DNA of 64,000 nt from Anthonomus grandis grandis (Eukaryota; Arthropoda; Insecta; Coleoptera; Curculionidae), in NCBI RefSeq assembly GCF_022605725.1, contig NC_065551.1:22568001-22632000 (forward strand), given 5' to 3'. Made by a program: the position numbers and the translations under genes. Position 1 is the stretch's first letter. Each line of letters opens with the position of its first letter. The notes beneath the pieces were generated by a model, which was not told the DNA's origin, did no database searches, and saw only the letters and a list, made by a program, of their open reading frames with translations. Positions 18,895-30,410 of this stretch are shown piece by piece.

Positions 18895-21829
18895 TTTTAT
18901 GCTAAAAACTTAAGAAATAATGAATGAATAAACTCTGGAGACTAGGTACACCTGGGGCTATTAAAACCTGTATTCCAGAAGAAAATTACAACTACTAACT
19001 ACTGTAACCAAGTTCATCTATATTTGCTGGATATTAAAATACGTAAAATTCCAGCACTTACCCAAAATCTCAACTAATGATGTAAAACAAAAAACAGAAT
19101 TAATCAGCAACAACAACTATTCAGCTATATAGAAATTATCGAGTCGTGTCCCGTGTTCATGTTGAGCAGGGATTGCACTATTGCCGTACTTAATTTAGAA
19201 ATACTAGAGAATTGGAGACAAGCTGTCCCGCTTGCAATTTTCATTTAGACGGAAATAAAAAAACGTTTTCTTGTAAGTATTCTGATAATGACATATATTT
19301 GGCATCGAGAAACATTGGTATTGTGGCTCCACCTTAGCTCATCTTTTATAAGGGAAGAGAGAGACAATTATACAGTATATAAAGATTAAAGAAAACAACC
19401 ACAATAAGATAAAAATTTATAACTAGTTGCACGTCTTTCTGGTGGTTTCTAATTACAATATATTCGAAATATAAATCCTATTAAACTAATATACTATTTA
19501 TTTATTTATTGATATTAAACAGCCTTAGAAGTAATAAAACCAATAAGAAGGTAAATAAATACTAAAAGTTGTACAGAAGATAACTACGTTACAGTTTAGG
19601 TGATATATAAACAAAAAGAATATAGGCTACATAATAAAATACAATACAAAATGAAAACAGAAATAGAAAACGAATACTGAATTAGTAAATACTGAATTTA
19701 ATTAAACAGTAACAGCTGTATTTTTTAAAATTTTGTACCCCTATATAAATACCAATAGTCTCAAAATATTGTTTTTAAACTTTACTGCAGTATCTGCAAA
19801 AAGATGAACATACTTTCACTTATACATATAGGATACACATTGGACAAACTGGTGAAAATTTTAGAATTTTGGTGTGGATTTGAGGTACAAGGAGTCTTTA
19901 ACTAAAAGAAATGTCTGACGCGAGAATTCCAACGTAGTAATGTAAAATTAAGTTTTTTCAGTAAATCTGGGTAATCTGCCTTGCCATTGACTTTAATTTA
20001 AGCAAAAATACTAGTTGGGCAAAACTTCTATGTTTCATAAGTAAATCATATCTTGCCCAAAAGTTCATCATTGCAACAACCTTGTAGTTGTTATCTATAA
20101 TATATTATAAACCTTTAAGTAATATGATTCTCACTTAAAGGTTCTCGACCTTAAATGACAACATCCTATTGTTCTGAATTGCTCTGTTTCTTTATACATA
20201 TATTTTCCCTCGTGAGACTATACGAGTATTCCCTTTAAATCGATTTAGGCTCATATATCATTTTCTTCGATATTTACCCTCTCCTCCTCAATATTTATGT
20301 TCCAAATATTCACCGAATTTTAGAACGGCAACAACATACACACAATCAGTCCAATGGAAACGGGACGGTGTGGTGATGCAGACAGCAGGGCTAAACTCCC
20401 CAGCGGCACTATCATAAATATGTCCTGACCCACTTTTGAAAGTTTGTCGGCCCAGAAAACCAATAGCGCCCCCATTTATTTCCCTTGGTTTATTAGAGAG
20501 GGCGTGTGTCTTTATGTACACTCCAAGAAATATAAAGGATGTGTCATTTTGATAGCTTAGCTTAATGGTTTCAAAGGGGTGGCGACGAATTCATGTTGTA
20601 CTTAAATGGGATATAAGTAACGAAATGTTTAAGCGGGCTATATAGAAAAAGCTCTTAATATGTCAGAAGTTATATTCGGGGAGCTTTCAATAGAAAATTG
20701 TTTATTCAAGGTTGAGAATTTATTATTGTTTAGAAGTATTTAAATGTATAATACATAAATTTTAAAATTAAAGTAATTAAAAATTTGCAATAATTTTAAT
20801 TAATTAAATAAACACTAATATTAAGTTATTATATTTGAGCTTTAAAAAAAAACAGGCTGAACCATTTTAATCTATCGAGCCCAAACACTTAACCTGCAAA
20901 AAATGGTTTAGACATAAGTTATTTATGATGATAGGGGCGGGGGACGTTGTCAAACTTACGTTCAGTTAATTTATAAAGAATCATTTTCCGAATCCTTTTT
21001 TTTTAATTAGATTTAAAATGAGTAGAACATTTTACGTCGAACAAAATTTTTTGGTGGTTACCTTCATCATGCTAAATATAAAAAATGCTTATATCCCATT
21101 ATTTTAAATTTTAGAGATATTCTAAGCTAAGGATCAATTGCAAAAGAGTTTTCAACTTTGTACATGTTAACTCTGCTATTAAGTTTAATGATTTAATTCT
21201 TAGAGAAAAGTATTGTTTTTTTATTGAGAAATGCTTATTTTATTTTTTAGATCTTATAAGATCTTAAACGCTCAATTGCTTCAAAAACTTAGAAAGACCT
21301 GGATTACCCTGTATCCAAATAGAAAAAATATTTTTTGTTTTGGGTATTTAAATTTGCCATTTTAAATTACTCACCATGCAAACTTTGTCAACAACTAACA
21401 ACTTTTTATCAATAATATACTTTGACAATCGTGAAAAATATTTTTTTAGCCAAAAACGACCGCAAAAACACCTCAAATTTAATATTGAGGGAGACCTTTA
21501 TTGGCAAAAGTTGTCTTTCTCTGACGTCATCTCTTACTCCAGTAATATAAAATTACTATAAGTTAACACATTTTTTGTATTTTTTTATTGACTTATCAAA
21601 TCTGTTTAATCGATCAAGATATTCATTATCTAGCACACATCGCAATCATATTTATTTTTCTTTCGTTATAAAAATGTACTTGATTACTAGATAAATAAAT
21701 TTGCATCTGAGAGAATATCTGTATCTGCTATATCTCTAAGTCAGTTCCATGAAAATATATGAAAATATATAAACTGTTTATTATGGAATTATCCAGGGAA
21801 CAGTCACTATTATGTATCATTTATATAAA
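18895..21829. other. No gene recognised
   Basis: Mostly AT-rich, stop-filled DNA. The block 20280-20620 is distinctly less AT-rich and of high complexity but has only a 77-codon unrecognised open frame on the minus strand (20288-20521); it might be regulatory. 19130-19260 is a smaller block of the same kind, upstream of the candidate exon. The open frame 21376-21561 is not recognisable. Confidence 0.4.
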
Positions 21830-22560
21830 TAATCTGTTTGGTCTAAATACCCTTAATGAAATAGTATGTTGCAGCTGATGCTGTAATAATATATAGTCTA
21901 ATAACTTGGCTAGAACTACAAAAAAATCATTGGAACTGATCTCCCTAAAATTTTTAAATGGTTTAGTAAATTTCTTTGAATCATCATCTGTGAAAAAACA
22001 AATTTTATGCGTTTTGGTAGCTACTCAGACTCCGTCACAATACCAGGAAATATATGTTTAACTAGATGATATGACAGTGATACTAAAACCAAAATCAAAA
22101 GTAAATTATTTAGGAGCGATTTTTAATCTAAAATATCTTCAATAAGCCTAGGTTTATGACACATATCTAAGAAAGCTTCAGTTATGCAGCTTCATCTTTC
22201 TTATGGAATTATTGGACATCTATACCAAAATAAGTCGAAGATATCCAGAATTGAATATAAAATATAATATATTATTGGATTAGGATGCACCCTACAAATC
22301 CTTTATTTTTACATATACAATACAATAATTTTTACAGAAAACAGAATCCAGGATATAAGACAACTATAGGTGCAAAGTATTTCGATTCGAGCGATATACA
22401 GAGCCAATTCGGCCTTCTTTCTAAAACTACAATATCTCCGTCTTCTGTATTTTAGTCATTATCGTCACAAAAATATTTCATACAATCTAAAGTCTATATA
22501 TTCTTTATGTTTATATAAATCGCAACTAAAAGCCTAGATACATAACCAGATTAAAAAAAT
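21830..22560 (+). pseudogene. Possible LINE RT C-terminal relic
   Basis: In shifting frames the plus strand reads pieces such as SLELISLKFLNGLVNFFESS, KPKSKVNYLGAIFNLKY and YGIIGHLYQNKSKISRIEY. Their order (thumb region, 'YLGAIF' box, then a basic helical tail) is that of a LINE ORF2 end. No catalytic YxDD is preserved. Decay is heavy and this call is tentative. Confidence 0.35.
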
Positions 22561-22719
22561 ACTTACGAAATTATAAATGAAGAATACACCAGACAAGATA
22601 TAGTATTTATTTTAAAGATAGTTGTTTTTTGTACATATTTTTCTTAAAACTCAATTTGATATATTCTTTTCTTTACTATGATATTTTCGAATTTTGACGT
22701 TTACTACCGATTCTACCGT

Positions 22720-22940
22720 TCTACCGAGTATATGGCCGCATCGTTGATGGTTGTCAGTTGTCAGTTCAGTGAAGTAAAGTTCGGAATATGGGCGCCAGAT
22801 TTAAATAGTTGTAAATAAATATAGTATATAATAAATATCTCTAGCAGTCTTTAGTGACCATGCTTTTCTAGTAAAGTGTATAAATAAATTAGTTGACTAT
22901 ATTCGATTGTTTTAATTCACACCTAACGAATTAAAAAAAT
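22720..22940 (+). repeat. LTR-like repeat, same family as 7000-7450
   Basis: The stretch ending TGTTTTAATTCACACCTAA (near 22925) matches the LTR remnant on the minus strand at 7045-7190, including GCGCC, TTTAAAT, AAATAAATAT, TTAGTTGACTAT and the CACACC end. A weaker match to its beginning occurs at 25915-26060 (GGCCGCAT, GTCAGTTG, CAGTTCAGT). Confidence 0.5.
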
Positions 22941-24806
22941 TCTACAATATTTTTTTAAATTGGAAAAATTAAGATGGTAATATAACAATAATATTTTTTT
23001 ATATTCTTTAATTTTTAGTATTGGTATTAACACTTATTATTGTACCGAACAGATGAATTTCTTTGATGTTAGTAATGTGCCTGTTAATATATTTTCATGG
23101 TATTTACCATATTAGCCTATATTTTAAACATAAGCAAACATTTCTTATATTTTAAAATTAATATAATTTTTTGTTTATTCTTTAAAATTCATTTGTACAT
23201 AATATTCATATTTAACTTTTTTATTTTTTTTAGTTTATATATATATTCCTTTTTATTACCGATTTTTTGATGATAGAATTATTTTTATTTAATTTTATTA
23301 TATAAAATTTAATAATATTTTATTAGGTTACAAAAACTTCCGCATAAATGATTTTATTTAATTGATAAAAAAAAATTACAAAAAGTAAATACTTTCTCAT
23401 ACCCACTTAATATATTTTTATTTAAAATTTCAGAAGCATATTTAATGTAAACCAACAACTATTATTATCATTAAAAATCCTTGAAAAAATTTTTTTAAAA
23501 TAAAAATAATCAGCTTTTGCTTACCTTTAAACAGCATAATAATTTATGCATTAAAGAGCTTAAATGATATTTACTCTTTAATAAGTTATCTGCAACAGAA
23601 CAACATAAGTTTAATCAATAGTCTAACGATTCATTTGCATGCTCTTGAGTAAATTTACTAGCAAGAAAATAATTTTTAGTAAAAGATTTTTAAAAATAGA
23701 CATTAACAAAATTATTTAGGTCATATTTACCTACCTTTTCTGCCTTTGTACGTACTTTAATTATAAAAGCATATTTCAATTTTTCTAAAAGCAAAAAAAT
23801 TTTTAGAATTTTTGAAAATTCTCGTTCCACTTCAGTCTGAATAACAACTAATTTGAAAAATAAAGGTGTTTAAATATTATCCTACTGTTCCTGCTTTTAA
23901 TTAATGTCATATATTATGCAGTCTTATCGATTTTTATTAATTAAAATTTAAACCTTATTATGCATTTTTCTACTCGTTTAAAATTTTAGATTTATATGAC
24001 ACGTAATAAATGTATATATTCCGAAGTAAGCATTAAAAATGATTTCTTTAACGACAAATGTAACGATAGGCTTGAAAATAAAATTTAATCTACTGTAACC
24101 TTAAATAATTTAATTATGTGTGCATTAAAAAACATATATACGTTTTAATAAATAGCATTTACCTTAAAACTTAATATTGTTGAGATTGTGCACTAGTAAT
24201 TTCTTCTATAATATAAATCCATAACCAAATACTACAATTGTTTTAACAATCTCTTATTCCACGTTCGTCTTGACAAAGACACTCGACACATTCATCTCTC
24301 AAGAATAAAGAATGTATAACAGTAATAATTTTATAATTAGTTAAGAGCTGTCCAGAGGTAAATTTTTAACCGGTTTTGCTTTGTAACGTCAATCATCACA
24401 ACCGGTTAATTAGGTGAAGTACTCCTAGCGTTGTCAACTTAAAGCATAAAACGGCTTTCCAGAAACTGAAACTGGCTGGTTTTTAGTTTGAAACTGAAGG
24501 CAATTTGGACTCGGTGAAACTACAGAAAACAGTTGCAGGTGCACTAAACGTGAAACTTTTACAATGGAAAACACTGCCGGTGGAATAAAATTAGTGGGAA
24601 CTCACATAAACGGACGCTACTCGGAAATTTTTGGTAGGAAATATTAAAGACGAGGCGCTTCATTAAGAATTTATTTCAATATATATTTATCTCGTTTTTA
24701 TATTTTATTTTTCTTCTTATTTTTTCCACCCTATTGTAACGATATTGTAAATGTCGAGAAAGTAGCTAATTTTCTATCATTCCGGATTGACACAAGTGCT
24801 ATTATT
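22941..24806. other. No gene recognised
   Basis: Very AT-rich to about 24230. The block 24380-24650 is less AT-rich and complex (contains AACCGGTTAATTAGG and several GAAACTGAA/GAAACTG repeats) with no long open frame; possible regulatory DNA, otherwise unexplained. Confidence 0.4.
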
Positions 24807-25281
24807 TGCATTAAGACGCATTTTTTGATGTGCAAAAAAAATATTTTCTCTGCCAGTGGCATCCTTATAGGTCTTCTTTTGAATATTTTCTGTGAAAAAA
24901 TACTACACCACTGATTTTTTCTTAAAATAAAAATTATTTTTAAAATCCCTAAACACCTTTTAGCAAACTTGATCTCTTAGTTTTTTTTTCCGACGGATGG
25001 TTTTCGATTAAAAAAATAAAAGCAATTCTACTTCCCTAAAAATCTGATGCGGTGTGAAAATTGTTTGTTCATCGATTGCAAGCAAATTAAGGCATTAGAT
25101 TTATTACAAGGAGTATGAAAAATTAAAGGTGATACATGGGGATTTTAAAAATAATTTTTATTTTAAGAGAAAGCAGTGACGTAGTATTTTTTTTCACTGA
25201 AAATGTTCAATAGAAGACTTATAGGGACGCCATTGGCAGAGAAAATATTTTTTTGTACATCTAAAAATGCGTCTTAATGCA
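24807..25281. mobile_element. Foldback (MITE-like) element, about 143-bp arms
   Basis: 24807-24949 and 25138-25281 are inverted copies of each other with roughly 85-90 percent identity by eye. Shared blocks include TGCATTAAGACGCATTTTT at the outer ends, AATATTTTCTCTGCCA in the middle and AAATTATTTTTAAAATCCC at the inner ends. A 188-bp spacer separates them. No coding sequence. I could not define a clear target duplication. Confidence 0.8.
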
Positions 25282-26500
25282 AGGAATACATGTACCCAAT
25301 TTCATAAAAATGTCTACATTATTTTCTTTTTCCCAATAATTTGATACGACTATTTTTTAAATAGGTTAATAAATAAGCCCATAAGAAGAAAAAAACTAAT
25401 TTACAAAAACGAACGAACAGGAAGCATTGTAATAACCGGCCTGCCTATTTTTTTCAACTGACGTAACACATCATAATTTGTCAAACTTCATATTACGTCA
25501 AAATTAATGGTTTAGACATTTTAAATAGGCCTGTGAAAGACTTAAGTCATAAAATGTAATGAAAACTATTTTTCCGTGATTACTTAAAAATTAAAAATTA
25601 AATCTTTCAATGCATTCATGGCACCCTATTTTTAAACTTAAAAAAGTGCCTTTTTCTATGAGTATAAAACAAAAAGTGGAAATTACAGTATTATTAATTT
25701 TAGAATATTATTTTTTATCGAAATACGTAAAAATATACCGTAAAAATATAAGTGTCAAGTACCAAGTACCAAGTGTTAAACCAGAAGTAAAATGGAACAT
25801 AATCGAATATGTCAGAAAATGCTCTTATAACTATTCTATCGCTATACAAAATTTCAATTGTTTATCTCAAAAAGTAAAAAAATTATTCAGTGTTCCCTTT
25901 CATCTGTGTCACCCGGTATAAGGAGCCGCATTTTCGATAGAAGTCAGTTGCCAGTTCAGTAAAACTGAGATTCAAAAATTTAAATTTATTTAAATAAATA
26001 AAGTAAAAAATAAATATCTTTTTTGATTGTAAGTGATAAGATTAAACTGTTTCTATAAGTAAACTTAAAACGTTCAAAATACATCCAATCAAAAAGCTTT
26101 TACAGAATAAAACCGTATATTTCACGCCCTTTTACGTAAAAAGAAATGCACGCCAAATGAGATCGCAACATGCCCTAATGGCATCGTATCGGCTTTCCAC
26201 AAAACTTTCTTCTATGCGAAACTGGGTCGTCATTTATTTCGGATCGGCGCTGCACCTCAAAAACTTTTGTCTGATGCGCTGATATTTTTGTATTTCGCCA
26301 AAAACTTTTGTTTTCTGCTGCTGTTGCTCTTAATGTGGAAGTGGATGGAGCCGTTCGTCTTCCCGATAGGATTAAGAAATATGATAAACATGTTGAGTTT
26401 AAAAGAAAAATGGATTGGAAAACTTTATTTAAAGTTTTTTAAAATATTTTGTTTTTATTTATTATTTAGTAAAAGATATTAAACTTTATTGTGATAATAT
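25282..26500. other. No gene; weak LTR-like piece at 25915-26060
   Basis: AT-rich. Open frames at 25610-25921 and 26267-26482 are unrecognised. 25915-26060 shares short blocks with the start of the LTR-like repeat at 22720 and could be a diverged copy. Confidence 0.35.
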
Positions 26501-28275
26501 GATAGTCAATCTGTAACTTTTTTTGGCGAAATCTTGATACTTTACCAACAGCTAATGTTCCTAATTAAAAGCCTAAAAATAAAAAATCGCGATCTTTTCC
26601 CCCCGTACTTTTTTGGAAAACTCAAAATTTGTTTGTAAACAATTTTTTCCAAAACCATGGGTTTCGAAAAAAAAAACAAAAATATTTATTATTAATTTAC
26701 CTAGAATTTTTATTCCGGGATCTTTTCTGTAAAATCAAATGTGAAGAACGTAGAGAGCGCTAAAGTCACTTATAATTATTTTTTCCAAAATTTCGTCCTA
26801 AAATAATTTTTTTATTACTATTTCAAACATTTTCAACGAGTAAAATTGCATTATATCAATATGAATGACACGTAATAATATACTGCAGCTTTTCTATTTT
26901 TTAACGTGTCCGGAGCATGTAATTTACCAAAAAAATGTGTGTCATTCTTCTTGATAAATTTTTGTTTTACTCAAAAATTTTTTAGATTCTATTTCTTACG
27001 AAAACTACTCAATTTTAAGAGAAATTTCTACAACAAAAAAGTTTAGAATATAATTGCCTACGAATACTATCTGTGTTTGTCGCTGTACATCAATAATTAG
27101 ACAAGATGGAGGGCGCCAAAGATACTAAAAGTTCATTTTATAAATTTTCATAGTAGCATATTGATTTTTTGGAACTGCATTTAGCATATAAATATTTACG
27201 GTCCATATTTGATAAAGTGCAAATTAGTCAATTTTAGTTTCTGGTAATAATGTACTACATTACGTACTTACCTGTCACTGAATAATCCTTTAAGCGAATT
27301 TATAGGTTAGAAGGATGAATTTAAGAAACGAGTGATTAATAATACTTTAGAGATTTTTTATTTTGTTGCACATTAAACGAGTGATTAATAGCGATTAGTT
27401 CTTGTTTATGTATTATCCTACGATTGAGGTGCAGGATTCCAAAAGTTCTGGATATTGGGTGAGACGCTGGAATACCATCGCAGGTAGCGGGTTCGATTCC
27501 CTTCTCGTGACGCTATAATGTTCATGAATAAATTATTAAAACAGGTTGTATAACTTGGTCTGTATATCGCTCTCATTTAAAATGTTATTAAAGTTAACCA
27601 AACATCGAAGGAGGGGAGAATGACACATTATTTTTTAGTAAATTACATGCTCCGAGAACGTTAAGTGAAATAAAACAGTCTCGGTAAATTATTATAATAT
27701 ATAACGTTCATATTAATATAATGCGATTTTTGGAAAATAAACACTTGATAATGAGATACTGAAAAAAAATGCATGCATCATTTTTGTAGGTTAGGCCTGA
27801 TGATGCTCCGACAGGAGCGAAACACGTGTAGCTTTTAAGCTTTTTTAAGAAATTATATAGATTGGATGAGACCGTGACTTTGTGTCCTTACCTTTGTTTT
27901 TATTTTCGTTTGGGCTCTTAGAGAAAAATGGATGATACGTTTCTATTTTTGTAGGTGTTTTTTAATTCTACACGCTAAAAATGTTTGAAACGATGAAAAA
28001 AAAAATTTAGGAATAAATTCAAAAAAGTAATGTTAGGGAACTTTAACGCCCTCTATCTTCTACTTATTTTGATTTTACAGAGAAGACCCTGGAATATAAT
28101 AAAACTGTAGGCAATTTTTTTCTTTAAAACCCACGGTTTTCTTTTTTCTTTGAAAGAGATCGCAACTTTTTGCTTTTTGGTCTTTTTATAAGGAACACAT
28201 ACTTTTGGCAAAGTATCAGAATTTCGCCTATTTTTGCCGAAATTGACACTTTTAAGGTGACAGATTGACTGTACT
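26501..28275. mobile_element. Large foldback element with interrupted arms
   Basis: Outer arms: 26501-26840 against 27985-28275, sharing AGTCAATCTGT, TTCCTAATTAAAAG-like blocks, CCATGGGTTT/CCGTGGGTTT and TCTGTAAAATCAAA. Inner arms: 26855-26960 against 27615-27735, sharing ATTATATCAATATGAA and GGAGCATGTAATTTAC. The 650-bp centre has no gene but includes GGTTCGATTCC at 27491-27501. The right arm is interrupted by about 250 bp absent from the left arm, which contain the hammerhead-like retroposon 27792-27944. No transposase. Open frame 28053-28313 is in the arm and is not a gene. Confidence 0.75.
27780..27956 (+). mobile_element. 153-bp hammerhead-like retroposon with 12-bp target duplication
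   Basis: ATTTTTGTAGGT occurs at 27780-27791 and 27945-27956, bracketing 27792-27944. The insert begins TAGGC and enters a hammerhead-like core at once: CTGATGA (27797-27803), one T, a perfect 5-bp helix GCTCC/GGAGC with loop GACA, then GAAAC (27819-27823) and the palindromic ACACGTGT followed by A, the usual cleavage-site position. A second copy at 3622-3745 begins at the same point. Variable-length duplications suggest target-primed reverse transcription. Hammerhead motifs are known in Penelope-like elements and retrozymes; no Penelope reverse transcriptase is seen in this window. Confidence 0.65.
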
Positions 28276-29099
28276 ACTATTTTTTGAAAAAGATAATTTG
28301 TTAGATGGTACACCCCAGTATTTTCAAATTTTGATGTCTAGTTTTACGTCTAATTTATTACAAGATATATATATTTAAAAGAAATTCTTAGGTATTATTA
28401 AAATAATATATCAATATAACCTTACAAAAATCTTAATTTATAAATTTTAATTCTGTGACAGAATTTAATCAGAAACGGTACATTTAAATAGAATTCTATA
28501 TATTAAATATAGAAATACAAAAATTATTAACAAAACAGTTTTATCAATTTTTGTTTGTTATGACAATTTTTTTAATTTTTATTCAATAGCAACCAGCGTT
28601 TCTCAACAGAAAAATTTCCATTACTTGAAAAAGCGTTAGCACTTTTAATCTAAAATAAATAATAAAATTATTTTATTTTATTGGATATCCCAATTTATTT
28701 TCTTAATTCATTTCATAGAAAAATTTTTTTTAGAAAAAAAAAATACAATTTGACAAAAAATAATTAATGACGGTAAATGATATTTATTTTTTTAATTTAA
28801 AAATAATTATTATTAATATTAGGGGGTATAGTAGGCCAACATAAAACAAAGTAGTAAATTTATTGCTTTTTCGAAATTAGACGTTCTTAATTAGTAAAAA
28901 GCAGTATTTATTACCAAAAGTGACATAGTTTGGTAAATTGAATGAAATAGCACCGATTGGTGATGTAAAATATTGCGTAAGTCATCTTTTTAATAACAAA
29001 AAAGTGTTTTATTTCTGAAAAATAAAAAGAATCGATTCTGCGTCGCTATGAGAAAATTTACTAAAGAGCAAAGTAAACATTAAAATTGAAAAAAAATAT
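28276..29099. other. No gene recognised
   Basis: Extremely AT-rich, low-complexity DNA with many short A and T runs. Nothing identifiable. Confidence 0.5.
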
Positions 29100-30410
29100 A
29101 TGATTAATTTTCCTAGAGTTGGAAAGAGCAGAAGCGGGACAAACTAGATCAATATTGATAAAATTCATTAAGCAATGCACAGTAAGGTATATTATTAAAA
29201 ATGCCAAAAAACTAAATGGAAGTAACATTAAAATCGGCCAGGATTTAACTCAGGAAAAAAAAGTTGAGAATAGAACACTATACAAGTATTTATAAATAGC
29301 AAAAAAAAGCAAGTTTCGGCCAAAATATTAAATTATAAAATCATTATTGGAAGAGACAAATAAACATTTGAGGACCTATAAAGAACAAGAGTCTATTAAA
29401 GAATCAGGAAATACAAAAATCCCGAATAAACTTGTTTCTACTGACACGCCAACTAGTAGAAAAAATGTAAAGCAGTAATAAGCCAAACTAGTCAGATTCT
29501 TGAAAGACAAAGATATACTATCAAAAAATCAATATGCTTTTACTCAGTAGGTCCAATGGAGTAGTTGCTATACAGCACCTAACATCAGCAATCTAGAGCA
29601 ACATGACCAATAGACAAAAAAATACAATCGTGGTATTTATGGAGCTTGCCAAGGCGTACGATTTGGTGCTTCATATACCACAATACACCAAAATTTAAAA
29701 TTTCGTAAGTGGTCTAAAACCTGTACAAACCGGAATATCACAAGATAAAATTCTTAGTCACATCCTGGTCATCTTATACATAAATACTTTATTGAGCCTG
29801 CTTCTTGAGTAACTTCTTATGCATATAATACATCCTTTATATTAAAAGGGAGAACATAGGAGAAAGTTAGGGATTGTGTAAAATTGGGATTTTCGGAAAT
29901 AAAACAATGGTTAGCTAGTTTTAAACAATATACTAACATAATACTGTGTTGCTTTGTCTCTAAAACCAAAAAGACAAACATGTTATTCACTTATGTAACG
30001 AAACTAAGGACAGTGGTATCATGATAAACCAGAATCTTAATTGGGCTTATTAATAATGTTGCATCGAAAAAAAGAAAGTTAGCTTAAAATTTTTATAGTC
30101 TAAGAGAGATATTAAGTGTCAAACTTACTATTTAATTATATAAATCCTTAGTGAAATTTTGGTTACGGTATGCTATAGTGGTGTGGGGTGGAATCTATTA
30201 TACTCTATGCCGACCTTTACAAATCGTGCAGAACTGCATTCTAAACGTTATTTATAAAAAAAAAAGAATTATATAGCACTGATAGCTTGTATGATGATGT
30301 TGTCTTTGATATTCATAAATTGTAAATTCAAACAACCTGCCGCATAAATTAATAAAATAATCCATTTTCATCGTATTATTACCGGTCTCAGTCGCAAAAC
30401 TAAATATTTT
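29100..30410 (+). pseudogene. LINE ORF1/ORF2 relic
   Basis: The plus strand reads, in changing frames, KKLNGSNIKIGQDLTQEKKV (29200-29270, resembling the end of a LINE first ORF or linker), then FLKDKDILSKNQYAF and TNRQKNTIVVFMELAKAYD (29590-29670), which are the RT 'NQ.GF' and 'LAKAFD' boxes. A tail with VTVCYSGVGWNLLYSMPTF (about 30160-30220) is the region beyond the catalytic domain. Deletions and stops are many and the endonuclease is missing. The order is right for one collapsed LINE copy. Confidence 0.6.

Noticed and set aside
27440..27515. Possible tRNA or tRNA-derived SINE (GGTTCGATTCC at 27491).
   Set aside because: The T-arm box is good, but I cannot fold a matching acceptor stem, D-arm or anticodon arm.
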